Below are positions 23,725 through 34,453 of a DNA stretch of 64,000 bases, in pieces (positions within the stretch are counted from its first letter, which is position 1; each line of letters starts with the position of its first letter). This stretch comes from Bolinopsis microptera. Taxonomy: Eukaryota > Ctenophora > Tentaculata > Lobata > Bolinopsidae. Both the position numbers and the translations under genes were made by a program. The notes beneath the pieces are model-generated. The model worked only from the letters and a program-made list of their open reading frames with translations, did no database searches and was not told where the DNA came from. The DNA is taken from contig NC_087073.1 in the NCBI RefSeq assembly GCF_026151205.1, forward strand, positions 3,865,001 through 3,929,000, read 5' to 3'.

Positions 23725-24900
23725 AAGCCATATAAGCTAAGCTGAGCTCTCATTGCATAATTTTAACATTTGTTTAGGGCATACCTAGTACATACTACAA
23801 AGAGTATAGTATAGTGCCAAATAATAATGCCACAAATGTTTCACTCTAATTCTAAAATCTTAAAGTGCCACATATTCAATATATTACATAATATGATAGT
23901 GTTGCAAGTGCCACATAACAGTGCTGCAGTGTCACATCTATACTGATAATCTCATGATGTGTGTTCGTTCGTTTGCATGGAATTTCCGAGAGGCTTAATC
24001 AAGAAAACGGTTAGAGTAATTGTTTTTTTTTCGGTATAGTTTCGACAGAACTCTGACGAAGCCAAATTATTAAGGATTTTTAAATCGGCCGGTGGTGAGT
24101 GGTTTAATTGATCATTTTGTGACCCACGTAATCTCCCTCTCTCCCACTCTCGCTCTCTTTCCCCCCATGAGAGATTTGCTATATAATTAGGTAATTTAGC
24201 AGGGGACCTCAAGATTGCCTATCAAGTATTAGTATTAGGTACGTAAGGGGTACTCATAATTAAATTGCAGACTGTTTCCTGAGAAACTTCTTACTTTGGC
24301 ATTTGTTTAATTACGAAAATGTAATGTGTGTTTTCGGATATAATAATAAGCGGGTTTATACTTTTTTATTTTATCTGCGATAGCGAAGTCCCGGCTGTTG
24401 GCACGGTTACACTAGCATTACATATAATTGTGCCACATGTAAGTGCCGCAAGTGCCACATGTTACATATGTTAGTGTTGCAAGTGCCACATTTACGTAAT
24501 AAGGTCGGCTCGAAAATCTCTGAAATTTTTGTTATTTATATATACACAAATTACTTATTTAATTACATAACAGGGTTGCAACAACAAAAAACTCAAAACG
24601 TCAAACAGATGGACAGAAAAGGATATTTTCTAATAGTTTTGCACCAACCAACCTTAATTTGTTGCTTCATATTATTTCTACGTCTTGTCTCCGTTTTCCC
24701 GGTTAGCTTCCTCTCGTTCAGATGATTATCCAGTTGTACAGCATCCATTTATGATCTAACAATGGTATATAAGTAGATTATAAATCTTTAATCATATTAA
24801 TAGCAGTCACTGAAAGTGATATTTATACTTAATTAAGAATTGAATAACAAGGCAGCAACATTATCATAAAATATACCATCTCTTAACAAATTTTGAATAA
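23725..24900. other. Intergenic, short-word repeats, no gene seen
   Basis: The word 'agtgccacat' or 'aagtgccaca' recurs several times at 23.85-23.94 and 24.43-24.49 kb. No exon recognised. Confidence 0.45.
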
Positions 24901-24904
24901 TTGA

Positions 24905-25940
24905 TTGATTTCTTTGAATCCAGAAACAAAAAGCAAATGTGATCAAAACTGCAAAAACTGTACTGCACTCAAATCTCATATCAAGTTTCTCGAGCGGAAA
25001 GTAACCATCCTAGAAGACATTGTTCAAACTTCTCAGACTATAGTAAAACAAAATTTTAGTAAAACAAAATTTTATTTTATACCCACAATCAAATTATATT
25101 TAGTTCAAATATTTAAAGTCAGAATAACCATTTCACAGAAGTGGTTTTATTACAATAAAATAATTTGTGATATGTGTACAAGTGATAAATTAATAAATTA
25201 ATTTACACTCAAAAATGTACAAAAATACACAATTTTTACTTTGCAACACTGGTTCTGCGCGCAGCTGATCGAAAAAGTTTGGTTTACATTTACTAACTAC
25301 AGTGTGCAGCGTACGCGTACATGAAAAGATAACTTACTGGATTGTTTAATACTAAATACATATTAAGTCAGACGTTGTTCAATGAATAGCAGAGATTAAT
25401 GGTACGTTGTTACATTAAAGTACCAATCAGTCAATAGATTATCAATTTCTGGATAAGTGTTCAAATGTTGCAGTTCAGAACTTCAAAACGATCAGATTGA
25501 ATATAATAGTGAATGAAAGATGCCTGAATCTTTCATGCTAATCAATAGTGATGGCATCATTGAAGCACCATAGTCTATTATCTCCATCAACACAGAAAAT
25601 CAAATCAGTGGGAGTACAGGCTCAGTCAATCCCTGGAGTGGCGAGTATTATACTGGACTAGATGTAACACCCATATCTAGTGTGGTCTTAAGTGTACATG
25701 ACGAAAGCCCTGACATTACCATACCACCTGTCGAACTCATTGATCAGGCACCGTTTCAAAAATTTTCCATAGACATCTTTCTGAGAGAATTGGATTTTAG
25801 CCACCAGTTTCAAAATAGGGAAACAGCTAATTTTGGGGAATTCTCATATATGTGTACATTGTACAATGGGGGAAGTCACGAGGGAAATACAACATCGGTC
25901 CTATCTAGCTGTTATCTGTTCAAATTTTTTTATCAATAAA
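24905..25940 (+). pseudogene. Possible 5' remnant of a plus-strand AlkB-type LINE ORF1
   Basis: A cysteine-bearing stretch followed by a heptad-like coiled coil is encoded at 24929-25060. At 25682-25939 an ORF ends with a 'Y-----NG--H' spacing like that just before the AlkB domain of the intact LINE ORF1 at 38987-40369. The likely continuation, an AlkB core, appears on the same strand at 30.57 kb. This may be one older element split by later insertions, but the link is weak. Confidence 0.3.
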
Positions 25941-27082
25941 CTTTAAAATTGTTACACAAATACATCATTTTACTTCAAAGAAAATATCGCCGAATGACTT
26001 TACATGCCTTGACAAGTGACTGAGTGTAAACAAAATTAGGGACACCGAAACACCAGTTGACCAGTAAACTGATCGTAGCAGTTACATCGGGCCCTATATG
26101 CACCTATAAGTGAAGCGATGCTGCAACCAAGGCATGCTAGGTTTATTCCATTGAACTAATAAGGTTACAGCCTAAAATATAAATATGATAAATAACAATG
26201 TACCATAAATCATAATTATAAACACACTTTATTGAACATATTTTATTAATTATACTTTTTATCAATTTATATTTAGATAATATAGTTACATTAAAGATAA
26301 CAATTAAACAAATAATCAATTAAACAAATAATCAAAGTTTTAGCACATTTTACAGCATAAAATTTAAACAAATGAAAACATATAATGCTCTTAGTGGTAA
26401 ATGGCCGTTTGTTCTGAGCTGTATGATTTTTTGACAATCAACTAGCGGGGCAAGGAATGTACTGGCTGGTAGCTTTTGTACACACCAAAACGCTAGTCTG
26501 GTTGATTAATGACCAAATTAGAGGCGTTGATAGGAAGGCATTATAATTTGTGGGTGTAAGAGGGAATTATATTTGGCATGCATTATTCTAGCAGCTATTT
26601 TGTAACAAATGGTCTTTACGATTATTAAGGACGGTAGGTATTTTGGGTGTTCAATGGGGGCCGGGGGTTTAAATTTAAGGGAGAAAAAGAAATGAATATT
26701 GGGTTATAATATTAATCATAGATGTCAACCCTGATATAACTATTGTACTAAAAATTTGATCATAATGCTTAGGGTCTTTATTAGAATTCAAATTGGATAT
26801 AAAAATAGGATCTCTTTACACTACACTTACTCACTCACACATCACATTTAACTTGACAGAGGAATACGCTGGCAGAGTATGTCGATTTGGTCATGAAATT
26901 TTGGAGGTCAGGTGGAATCCCTGCAGGAGCCTACGAAAATTTAAGGTTACAAATATCAAAGTCTTTATTTGTCCAGTCATACACGGCATGACAATGCTGG
27001 TTGGAAAGTAGTGAAGATTTCAGTTTGGATTTCAGGCAAGAAATACTAACAGAACAATCAAAGATTTTAAGGTTAGGGGTTA
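25941..27082. other. No gene seen
   Basis: AT-rich. One 72-codon plus-strand ORF (26793-27011) has no recognised family. The 3' end of the minus-strand LINE lies at the right edge. Confidence 0.4.
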
Positions 27083-29878
27083 TTATATTCCATATTTTCG
27101 TTGACCTCGTGAACTATGGTTGTCTGGGGGATCCGGTTTATTGATAATAAGCATTGGTTTCCTGGAAGAACGAGAATACTCTTCGTACATAGACATAGGA
27201 GTAGAAAACTTCATGATCTTGAATAATTCTATGTAGCTATGGTAAGTATAAAGATTTTGTACAGTGAGTATCTCGTTGTTTTTAAACAGAGGTTTAGTGT
27301 GCTCCTTTTTATAGAATTTACTATCAAGTTTCTGGTCAGTAAATGGTCTGGTTCGAACACACGTTTTGAATTTATCCAGGTAGGCTGCTCTATCACCAAA
27401 CAAGACCCTCAGACAGTACTTCTGTGCAGTGAATATTGAGCTTATACGATTTTTAGCTGCCCCACCCCATGCTGATATGCAGTACGACAGATGGGATTCA
27501 AAAAGAGTGTAGTATAACTGTCTGTGGAGAAATTCTGGGAGGGAGCAGCGTAGACGACACAGAGTTGAGGTGGCATGGTTAAGCTTTCGTTTTAGGGCTA
27601 TTATATGTTCTTCCCATGTTAGATTTTCGTCAATGACGACTCCTAAAAATCTAGCTGACGTTACTCTTTTGATGGGGTAGTTGTCTATATTCATTATGAA
27701 TTCTTCTTCAACGTTTGCTTCAGTACGTGACTTAGGTCTAAAGTGAATGTAGCAGCATTTTGACATGTTTATGTGAAGCTTGTTAGCCCGCATGTATGTT
27801 TGAAGGTTTGAAAGTAGGGCGTTGCTGCGTTCATATGCTTCTTGTGCAGTTTTACCAACAACAAATATGTTGGTGTCATCCGCAAAGGTGACAAACGATC
27901 CCAAGCTAGAGCTATTAGAGATATCATTTATGTAAAGTAGGAATAGAAGGGGTCCGAGAATTGACCCCTGGGGAACCCCAAATTTTATTGGAAGTAGGTC
28001 GGACTTTTCTCCTACAACATCAGTGTACTGAAATCGATTAGTTAGGTAGCTCTTGATCAGATCGTTTGCCACGCCACGGATGCCATACCTTTCTAGTTTG
28101 GTAAGTAATGTTGAGTGATCTATAGTATCGAAAGCTTTGCTGAGGTCGATGAATATGCCTAACACATGGTGCTTCAATTTGATGTGCTTAGATATGAGGT
28201 CAACAGAGTAGTTTACTGCATGGGAGGTTGAGTGCGATTGCCTGAAACCAAACTGAGTCTTAGATATTATTCCCTGAGAGCTGACAAACGAATAAATCCT
28301 AGAATATATGATTTTCTCAAATATTTTGCCAAATATGGACAAGGTGGATATAGGACGGTAGTTTTCTATTTCTTCTGGATTACCTTTTTTGAAGACAGGT
28401 GTGATTCTGCCAGTCTTAAGTATATCAGGGAATATACCATTTGACATAAGCTTGTTTAAGTATCTACTGATAATTGGTGCAATAACGTGGGACGAAGTTT
28501 TAATAACGGTTATGGGAATATCACTGGCCTTTCCATTCTCGAATTCTTTGATTATTCTTAGAACCTCCTCAGGAGTGCTGTCCTCTAACATAATAGATCG
28601 AGAGTTACTAGGGCTAAGGAAGTCATGGAATGTTTTCATGGGGAGAATTGGAATACCAGAAGACAAGTCAGTTGTGATAGTTTCATTGAGCTTGGGAGCA
28701 ATTGATACGAACCAGGAATTAAAACCATTGGCAATAGCTCTCCGGTTCGAGATTCTTTCATTATTGATGATGAAAGGTGGTTTGGTTGTTTTCTTTCTTT
28801 TGCCCCTAAGCTCATTTATTATCTGCCAAGTTTTCTTACTGCTTTCAATGTTTTTATAGATTTCGTTACAGTAATAGGAGCGTTTGGCTGCCTTTATGAT
28901 ACCCTTAAGCATCCTACGATAGTCACTAAATATCTTATAAAGAAGGACATTGCCAGATGGATCTTTATTTGTTACTGTATCTGACCATTCTTTACAAAGC
29001 TCATGTTTTCTGTCAATTGAGAGGATGATTCCATCTGTAATCCAAGGATTAAGCTTTGGTGTTCTTTTGGTCGTTTTCGGTACTTCTAATTTACAGTGCT
29101 TGTCAAGGGTGGATTTGAAGCAATCGACAAATTCGCAAAAATCTGAAGATTGGGACAGCTGATTCACCTTCACCTCAAGGTCAGAAACAAAATTTTTAAG
29201 CTTGGTACTTGAGTAGTCGTAGTAGCGGACATGTTTTTCATTGTTCTTATTTCTTGGGGCCGGGGTTGAGGTGAAGGAGAATATGAACGTGTGTTCACTT
29301 AATCTATCCTGAAGTACACCAGAGAGCAAAACATTATCAATATCACTAACTAGGATGTTATCTATACACGAGTTTTTACAATTAGGCCGGAAGTGGGTAG
29401 CAATTGAGATGGATGGATACAAACCATTACTAATTATAGTGTCTTCAAATAACTGGTTGTGTGACGAAACTTTGAAGAGGTCTGAGTTAAAGTCGCCAAG
29501 CAAACGAAAGGGCTTGCCGGATATCTGCTTAGCAATGGTTTGTAAAATTTCACAAAAAGCCTCAAGGCAGCCACTAGGGGGACGGTATACAACTCCGTAG
29601 ACAACCCCAACACCAGTGCTATCAGTGATTTCGGCGAATAAGCATTCAATGTTTACAGTACAGTAGGATAACTTTTCTAGGACAACAGTGTTAAGGTTGT
29701 CTGAGACATAAAGCGCAACCCCAGTGCCCTTTTTCTTATCTGGGAGGGTATTTTGATAAAAACTGGTGTAAGATGGGATCTGGTATAATTCTTGTAAGCT
29801 ACTATCCCACTGTCTGACCAGGTTTCCTCTGTCTAGTTCTCTCAAGTTTCTCACGCACATACACCCAATGTTTAACAC
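27083..29878 (-). CDS. LINE ORF2: reverse transcriptase with partial APE endonuclease
   Basis: 931-codon frame from a non-LTR retrotransposon of CR1/L2-like type. The N-terminal part keeps the late endonuclease blocks ('LLGDFNSDLF', 'SEHTF') but lacks the early ones (Asn motif and the Glu of 'ETW'), so the endonuclease is truncated and probably inactive. The reverse transcriptase is well kept: 'YRPIS', 'FIDLSKAFD', 'GVPQGSILGPLLF' and the catalytic 'FADD'. The last part matches the usual C-terminal region of such ORFs. Upstream on the same strand is an SGNH-hydrolase fragment (29802-30224) whose frame overlaps. Together they suggest a 5'-truncated or internally deleted copy. The first ~30 residues read through SGNH-encoding DNA in another frame and are probably not real. 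Confidence 0.9.
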   Translation of the reverse strand: MLNIGCMCVRNLRELDRGNLVRQWDSSLQELYQIPSYTSFYQNTLPDKKKGTGVALYVSDNLNTVVLEKLSYCTVNIECLFAEITDSTGVGVVYGVVYRPPSGCLEAFCEILQTIAKQISGKPFRLLGDFNSDLFKVSSHNQLFEDTIISNGLYPSISIATHFRPNCKNSCIDNILVSDIDNVLLSGVLQDRLSEHTFIFSFTSTPAPRNKNNEKHVRYYDYSSTKLKNFVSDLEVKVNQLSQSSDFCEFVDCFKSTLDKHCKLEVPKTTKRTPKLNPWITDGIILSIDRKHELCKEWSDTVTNKDPSGNVLLYKIFSDYRRMLKGIIKAAKRSYYCNEIYKNIESSKKTWQIINELRGKRKKTTKPPFIINNERISNRRAIANGFNSWFVSIAPKLNETITTDLSSGIPILPMKTFHDFLSPSNSRSIMLEDSTPEEVLRIIKEFENGKASDIPITVIKTSSHVIAPIISRYLNKLMSNGIFPDILKTGRITPVFKKGNPEEIENYRPISTLSIFGKIFEKIIYSRIYSFVSSQGIISKTQFGFRQSHSTSHAVNYSVDLISKHIKLKHHVLGIFIDLSKAFDTIDHSTLLTKLERYGIRGVANDLIKSYLTNRFQYTDVVGEKSDLLPIKFGVPQGSILGPLLFLLYINDISNSSSLGSFVTFADDTNIFVVGKTAQEAYERSNALLSNLQTYMRANKLHINMSKCCYIHFRPKSRTEANVEEEFIMNIDNYPIKRVTSARFLGVVIDENLTWEEHIIALKRKLNHATSTLCRLRCSLPEFLHRQLYYTLFESHLSYCISAWGGAAKNRISSIFTAQKYCLRVLFGDRAAYLDKFKTCVRTRPFTDQKLDSKFYKKEHTKPLFKNNEILTVQNLYTYHSYIELFKIMKFSTPMSMYEEYSRSSRKPMLIINKPDPPDNHSSRGQRKYGI

Positions 29879-30275
29879 ATCTCACAAACTTAGATAGACC
29901 GCGGTTGCCAAGATGTATCTCATCCCCATCTCTGGTCAAGTTCATGGCAAGCAGACCATTGTTATCAACGAAGTGATAGACACCGATCTGCCACACGCTT
30001 TGCTCGAAGCTTGACTCAAGCATATCATAGACAAGTCTGTTGAACATGATGATGTTCATGTTCATGCGGGGAAATCGCGAAGGCAACACAGCGGTAACAA
30101 ATATCTTAATACGAGGGCATATAGTCTGGATCTGTTGTAGCTTCAAGTGGAGAATATCCACTAGTTGATGAACATCGTTAGGAGATTTCAAGTTCTCAGT
30201 CCGGAGATCATTCGTCCCACACACAATAACAGCATTGCTGTATCCTATGCACAGTGACGGGTCAATGTTGCTGAT
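29802..30275 (-). pseudogene. LINE ORF1 fragment: C-terminal part of an SGNH hydrolase (esterase)
   Basis: The frame has the block III signature 'CGTND' and the block V Asp-x-x-His as 'DGDEIHL', both typical of SGNH/GDSL esterases encoded by CR1-type LINE ORF1. Block I with the nucleophile Ser is absent because the copy is cut at about 30275. The frame overlaps the start of ORF2, consistent with an internal deletion joining the two. Confidence 0.78.
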
Positions 30276-30520
30276 CTTTCAACGAAACGAAAACTTTCAA
30301 ACTATCAAAATATATAATATCGTGATCTATAACAAGAGATTATAATTACTGATTAAGGATGTGTAGCATTTGTACGGGGTTGTAAAGTACTAAAAGATAA
30401 ATTCGTGAGTTTAATGTTGGGAATGCGCACAGATCTTTAATCAGTAAAATGACAGTGAAGTTGTACTGAGGTGTTTAGTAATAGTATTGTAAAAATGCTC
30501 GAGGTTATTCATAATTCGTC

Positions 30521-31070
30521 TTGATAATGAAGTATTGCTTCGTTATTGTTATCAAAGTTTGTGTGTCTGATCATCGTGACGTCTTATCCCCGAATTATTA
30601 TTACAACAGTGCTCTCCTGAACTACTATAGTACTGGGACAGAATGCATGCCTTCCCATAATGATAATGAAGAATGCACCGAAGAAAACTCTCATATTGCA
30701 GTTCATTCACAGAAATTAAAACAGGAAAAGTGGTGTCTGCCCTAGATCTAAAGCATGGAGATGTTTGTATCATGTCTAAAAAATCCCAGCTTCATTACAG
30801 ACATGAAATCTGTACTCAACCATCTTATACAGACAAAAGGATCAGTATCACAATCAGACTGATCAAACCTGTTGTCCCCAGACTAACAAGTACACCAACC
30901 AACATGTGCAATGACAACTACCATGACCCATATGAAAAAATCTCAAACTCCAGCAGCTTATCAAGAAGACGAGTTAAGAGTTCATCCATGACAGGTGCTT
31001 ATCAGCAACCAGCCTATAGATAATATATACATTAGTAGTAGCATGTTCAGAGACCTTAGTGGGGCATTGC
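30521..31070 (+). pseudogene. Decayed AlkB-like dioxygenase plus SGNH block I, plus strand
   Basis: The frame at 30521 carries 'NSALLNYYSTG' and the Fe-binding His-x-Asp as 'SHNDNEE' (His at 30656-30658). After a frameshift, the frame at 30673 carries 'LKHGDVCIMSK', a distal His ('YRHEI') and the 2-oxoglutarate-binding end 'RISITIR'. After another frame change, 'ISSSMFRDLS' at about 31019-31063 looks like SGNH block I. The domain order equals that of the intact ORF1 at 38987-40369, on the opposite strand. Frameshifts and a shortened middle show it is a dead copy. Confidence 0.6.
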
Positions 31071-32044
31071 TAAGCTCTAATAAACAAAGTGCAAAAAGAG
31101 ACTTTCGCCAGATAATTAATTCAAAAGGAGGATAAGAAACATGTTAAAAGGGTCTTTATCTTAAAACATCTTAAAAGGGACCAATTATGTTGATTCCATT
31201 AGTAGTAGGACTGTTCTTATGGAAGATGACATGGAAGGCATTGGTCAAAATTACTAGCAGACTATGGGAGATGTTTGATAAATGATAAAGCTAAATCATC
31301 TGTAATCAATATTTTACCAAAGGATGACACTCATAAGAATAATATGAGAATTAATTTTTCTTGAATACTTATATTTTTTCCCTACTCTTGCCGAAGGCAA
31401 AAAGATCGTAGGAAATAAGTTTGGATATATATATATGAGGTGGCCCAACGGTCCTACGTTGACGACAAAAGTCTGCTCCTTCGCAATATAGACCATTCCC
31501 CTATGATTATGTGTATTGGAAGCGTTTGTTATACTGCGCGCGACGCTAGCCATGTGTTAATTAATTACAGTGAATTTCCTCCTTCGCAAAGTTATTTTCC
31601 GAAATTTTCTGGATTCATTTATTGTTGATGCGCGCGGCGCTACATTGGTCAAATAAATCGTCAATTTTTACCATGCTTGAATCCCACTCATTTATTAAAA
31701 ACATAGTATGTAAATATAATGCACTTTTTCCGGTCACACTTTTCACTCGAAACAATTGATGGTACAACTACAAAATACAAATACATCGTAGGGAAGATTG
31801 ATGTGCGTGGTTCATGGTTAAACCGCGGCGAAATTCTTGTTAATAAAACGTTTCACAAACTGTAAACATTCAAATAAAATGATTAAAAACCCTGTTTTTT
31901 AAATCCTAAGCATCTAATTTTGATAATCACAGTTATATTTTTACCAAAAGCAAATTCCCTTAATTGCGCGCATTGTTGATTGTAGTAATAACTTTTTTCA
32001 AACTTCATAATCGCGATTAAATAATTTGCAATGTAATCATATAA

Positions 32045-32695
32045 ATTGTAGCGCGATGCGTTACTGTGCCGCGCCGCGCACTTAATAAGGCTTTTCACTT
32101 AATAAGGCTTCTCACTGGCTAGATCGGCGAGATGCGCTACTGTGCCGCGCCGAGCTGCCATGAATTGACATCGTCAATTAATCATATAAATTAATCAAAA
32201 ATGCTATCGTCTGATGTATCCATTAAAAGCACGCGAAGAATACATAATTGACGATGTCAATTGATCTTCGCAGTTCGCATCTCAGTGAGGTCCAGTAGCG
32301 CATTTCGCCGATCTAACTGTGGTTGTGAGAAGCATAATTGAGTGCGCGGCGCGGCCCAGTAACGCATCTCGCTACGATCAAACTACGTTAAAACAATGCG
32401 CAAATATTAGTGTGTAGTGGTTATACAACAGCTTGTTTGTCATTTGTTATTACAGAGCATGAAATTGAAAATCATGTATTGGTGAGTTATGAGAAAATAA
32501 CAATTTTTCAAACGCGCGCACGTGGCATGGCATGGCAGGCTTATAAAACAATATTTGAGCTGTTTATGTTTTAGGATTTGAGTTAGGTTTTGGTTTGATT
32601 CACGATGTCAATCCTTCGCATCTCGCCGATCTGCATACGAGAAGCATTATTGGATGCGCGCGCTCGACCCAGTAGTGCATCGCGCTACAAGGTTT
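32045..32695. repeat. Cluster of dispersed repeat D copies
   Basis: At least three diverged copies in both orientations share 'gatcggcgagatgcgctact', 'gcgcggcgcg', 'ggcttctcac' or its complement, and 'aattgacatcgtcaatt'. The cluster is much more GC-rich than its surroundings. Confidence 0.6.
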
Positions 32696-32791
32696 TGGTT
32701 TTATAAAGTAATTTGTAATTGTAAAGATTTAAGATAATATGTAATACAAAGATTTGACGTATGAGGTACAAATCTGTGCACTTTAACTTTT

Positions 32792-32884
32792 ACCTGGGGA
32801 CCCCAGGCTATTATGTTCATAAACGAACAAATATCCGCTGAATAGAGATTCGGCGGAATGACAGGCTGAACGCGGCCCGGTAAC
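32792..32884 (+). repeat. Dispersed repeat A, copy 2
   Basis: Begins 'cctggggaccccaggcta', includes 'gattcggcggaatgacaggc' and ends 'gcggcccggtaa'. Same orientation as 1278-1355 and 62176-62256. Confidence 0.75.
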
Positions 32885-33179
32885 TTAACTTTAAATACTT
32901 ACCATTACAATCGAAATCAGCATTTACAAATGTACACAGAACGGTCGAAATCTAAATACCATCCAGCCTTCTTAACTGTTATGTGCTTTTAATACACAAT
33001 ATAAAAAGTGCCAGAAATGATTGCCGCAGGTGTAAAATATTGATTAGTGCACAAATTGCTGCAAGCATTTGCTACAGTGCCGCAAGCATTAACCGCAGTG
33101 CCGTTGCTTTATCCAGAGCCCTCTCTGTTGTGAAACAAGCGCGTCACGCAGTATGCGTAGACTCATGGCTAGGTAAAGC

Positions 33180-33262
33180 AGTGCCGCAAGCGTGTGCCGC
33201 AGTGCCGCAAGCGTGTGCCGCAGTGCCGCAAACGTGTGCCGCAGTGCCGCAGTGCCGCAATA
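33180..33262. repeat. Tandem array of a 'gtgccgcaagcgt' unit
   Basis: An approximately 21-bp unit ('gtgccgcaagcgtgtgccgca' minus end variation) repeats three to four times, with shorter 'gtgccgca' repeats at the end. Confidence 0.75.
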
Positions 33263-33850
33263 ACGTGACAAGCCGCTAACATCAAAGCCGCCGCACGCGC
33301 CTAGTGCTGGGGTGCATTCTCATTGACAATTAAACTTGGTCAAAGATATTTATATACAATTCCTAAATTAAATCAATAATCATGTTAATATGAGTATTCA
33401 ACACTACTCGACAACAAATATTTGCCGGCCCATCGACGATTCAGTCGCCGAAACAAAAATCAGGAAGACTGGGGCCATAAATTTCTTACAGCATCTGGAA
33501 CAAGTCCAAAGAAAACTATCTGGACTACAATCAACATTTGTCTCACATCGCGAGACCTATTTATTTATTTGTTAAATCATTCGTGGCTATTGGCTGCAAA
33601 TTGTGGCCACAAACTTGTGCGGGCTGGCCCACAGTATGAGGCAAAATCGACATGAAGCTGGTGATCTTGATTATGATACTACTCCCAACCACTTGCGCAG
33701 AATCACGTCTGATGATAAATGTGCTCTTTACAGAATATGGCAAAGGTGTACCACATTTAAGATGACAGAGACCTTTGCTGCAGAGATGGGCTCCAACCCA
33801 ACCTACCGACCCTCATTGCATCATTTGGCAAACAAGTGTTGAATGAACTT

Positions 33851-34138
33851 CAGTGGCGTAACGAAAGGCCCTGCTGACCCCGCTGTGCAGGGGGGCGCCG
33901 TCTTAGGGGGCGCCAAATCGTCGTTTGAATGTGGGACAATTTCGAAAACTTAACTAAAGTACTAGCAAAACTGCGCGTTTTGCTTTAGATACACACTTTT
34001 TTAGAGATTTTACCGGCGTATTCTTTAAAATCTCCTAATTTGTTCAATTTTAGGGAGGGGCACGAAAAGGGGAGGGGGCGCCAACAGGGGGGCGCTTTTT
34101 TCGGCAGGGGGGTGCCAACAGGCAACGTTACGCCACTG
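33851..34138. mobile_element. hAT-type MITE with perfect 8-bp target duplication
   Basis: Terminal inverted repeats CAGTGGCGTAACG (left end) and CGTTACGCCACTG (right end) are perfect over 13 bp. The flanks ATGAACTT at 33843-33850 and 34139-34146 are identical 8-bp direct repeats. An 8-bp duplication with CAGTGGCG ends is the signature of hAT transposons. The 288-bp interior is G-rich and non-coding. It lies about 315 bp upstream of the NEK9 start codon. Confidence 0.88.
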
Positions 34139-34453
34139 ATGAACTTACTCAAATTTAGGAGGCTTCATTTGCTGTCTCCATAAAACCCTATCTGCCATAA
34201 GTCGCCGAACTTTCTCTATGTCTGCATGTGCAAAACTGCTGTTATTATTTCTTAATAACTTAAAACTTTGAAGGTGTATAATGTATATAATAGGTATTAA
34301 TTATTCAATTTAACATAATCGAATCAAATTTCCTTTCTGTGTCCAGCTGTTTTGCTATGATAGATCCAATTTTTAACCACATGTATTGCTGAGTGTAATT
34401 TCATAGCTTACATAGTAATCAGTAATGATAGGTCACAAGATGTAACTGATGTC

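Larger units (their letters stand above)
31071..33850. other. Repeat-rich intergenic region, no gene seen
   Basis: Contains several GC-rich dispersed repeats (family D at about 32045-32190, 32260-32390 and 32600-32695; family A at 32792-32884) and a 'gtgccgcaagcgt' tandem array near 33180-33260. ORFs at 32983-33279 and 33390-33842 carry no family motif. Confidence 0.5.

Noticed and set aside
15580-33262. CRISPR arrays among the tandem repeats
   Set aside because: The arrays have no unique spacers and the window is animal nuclear DNA.
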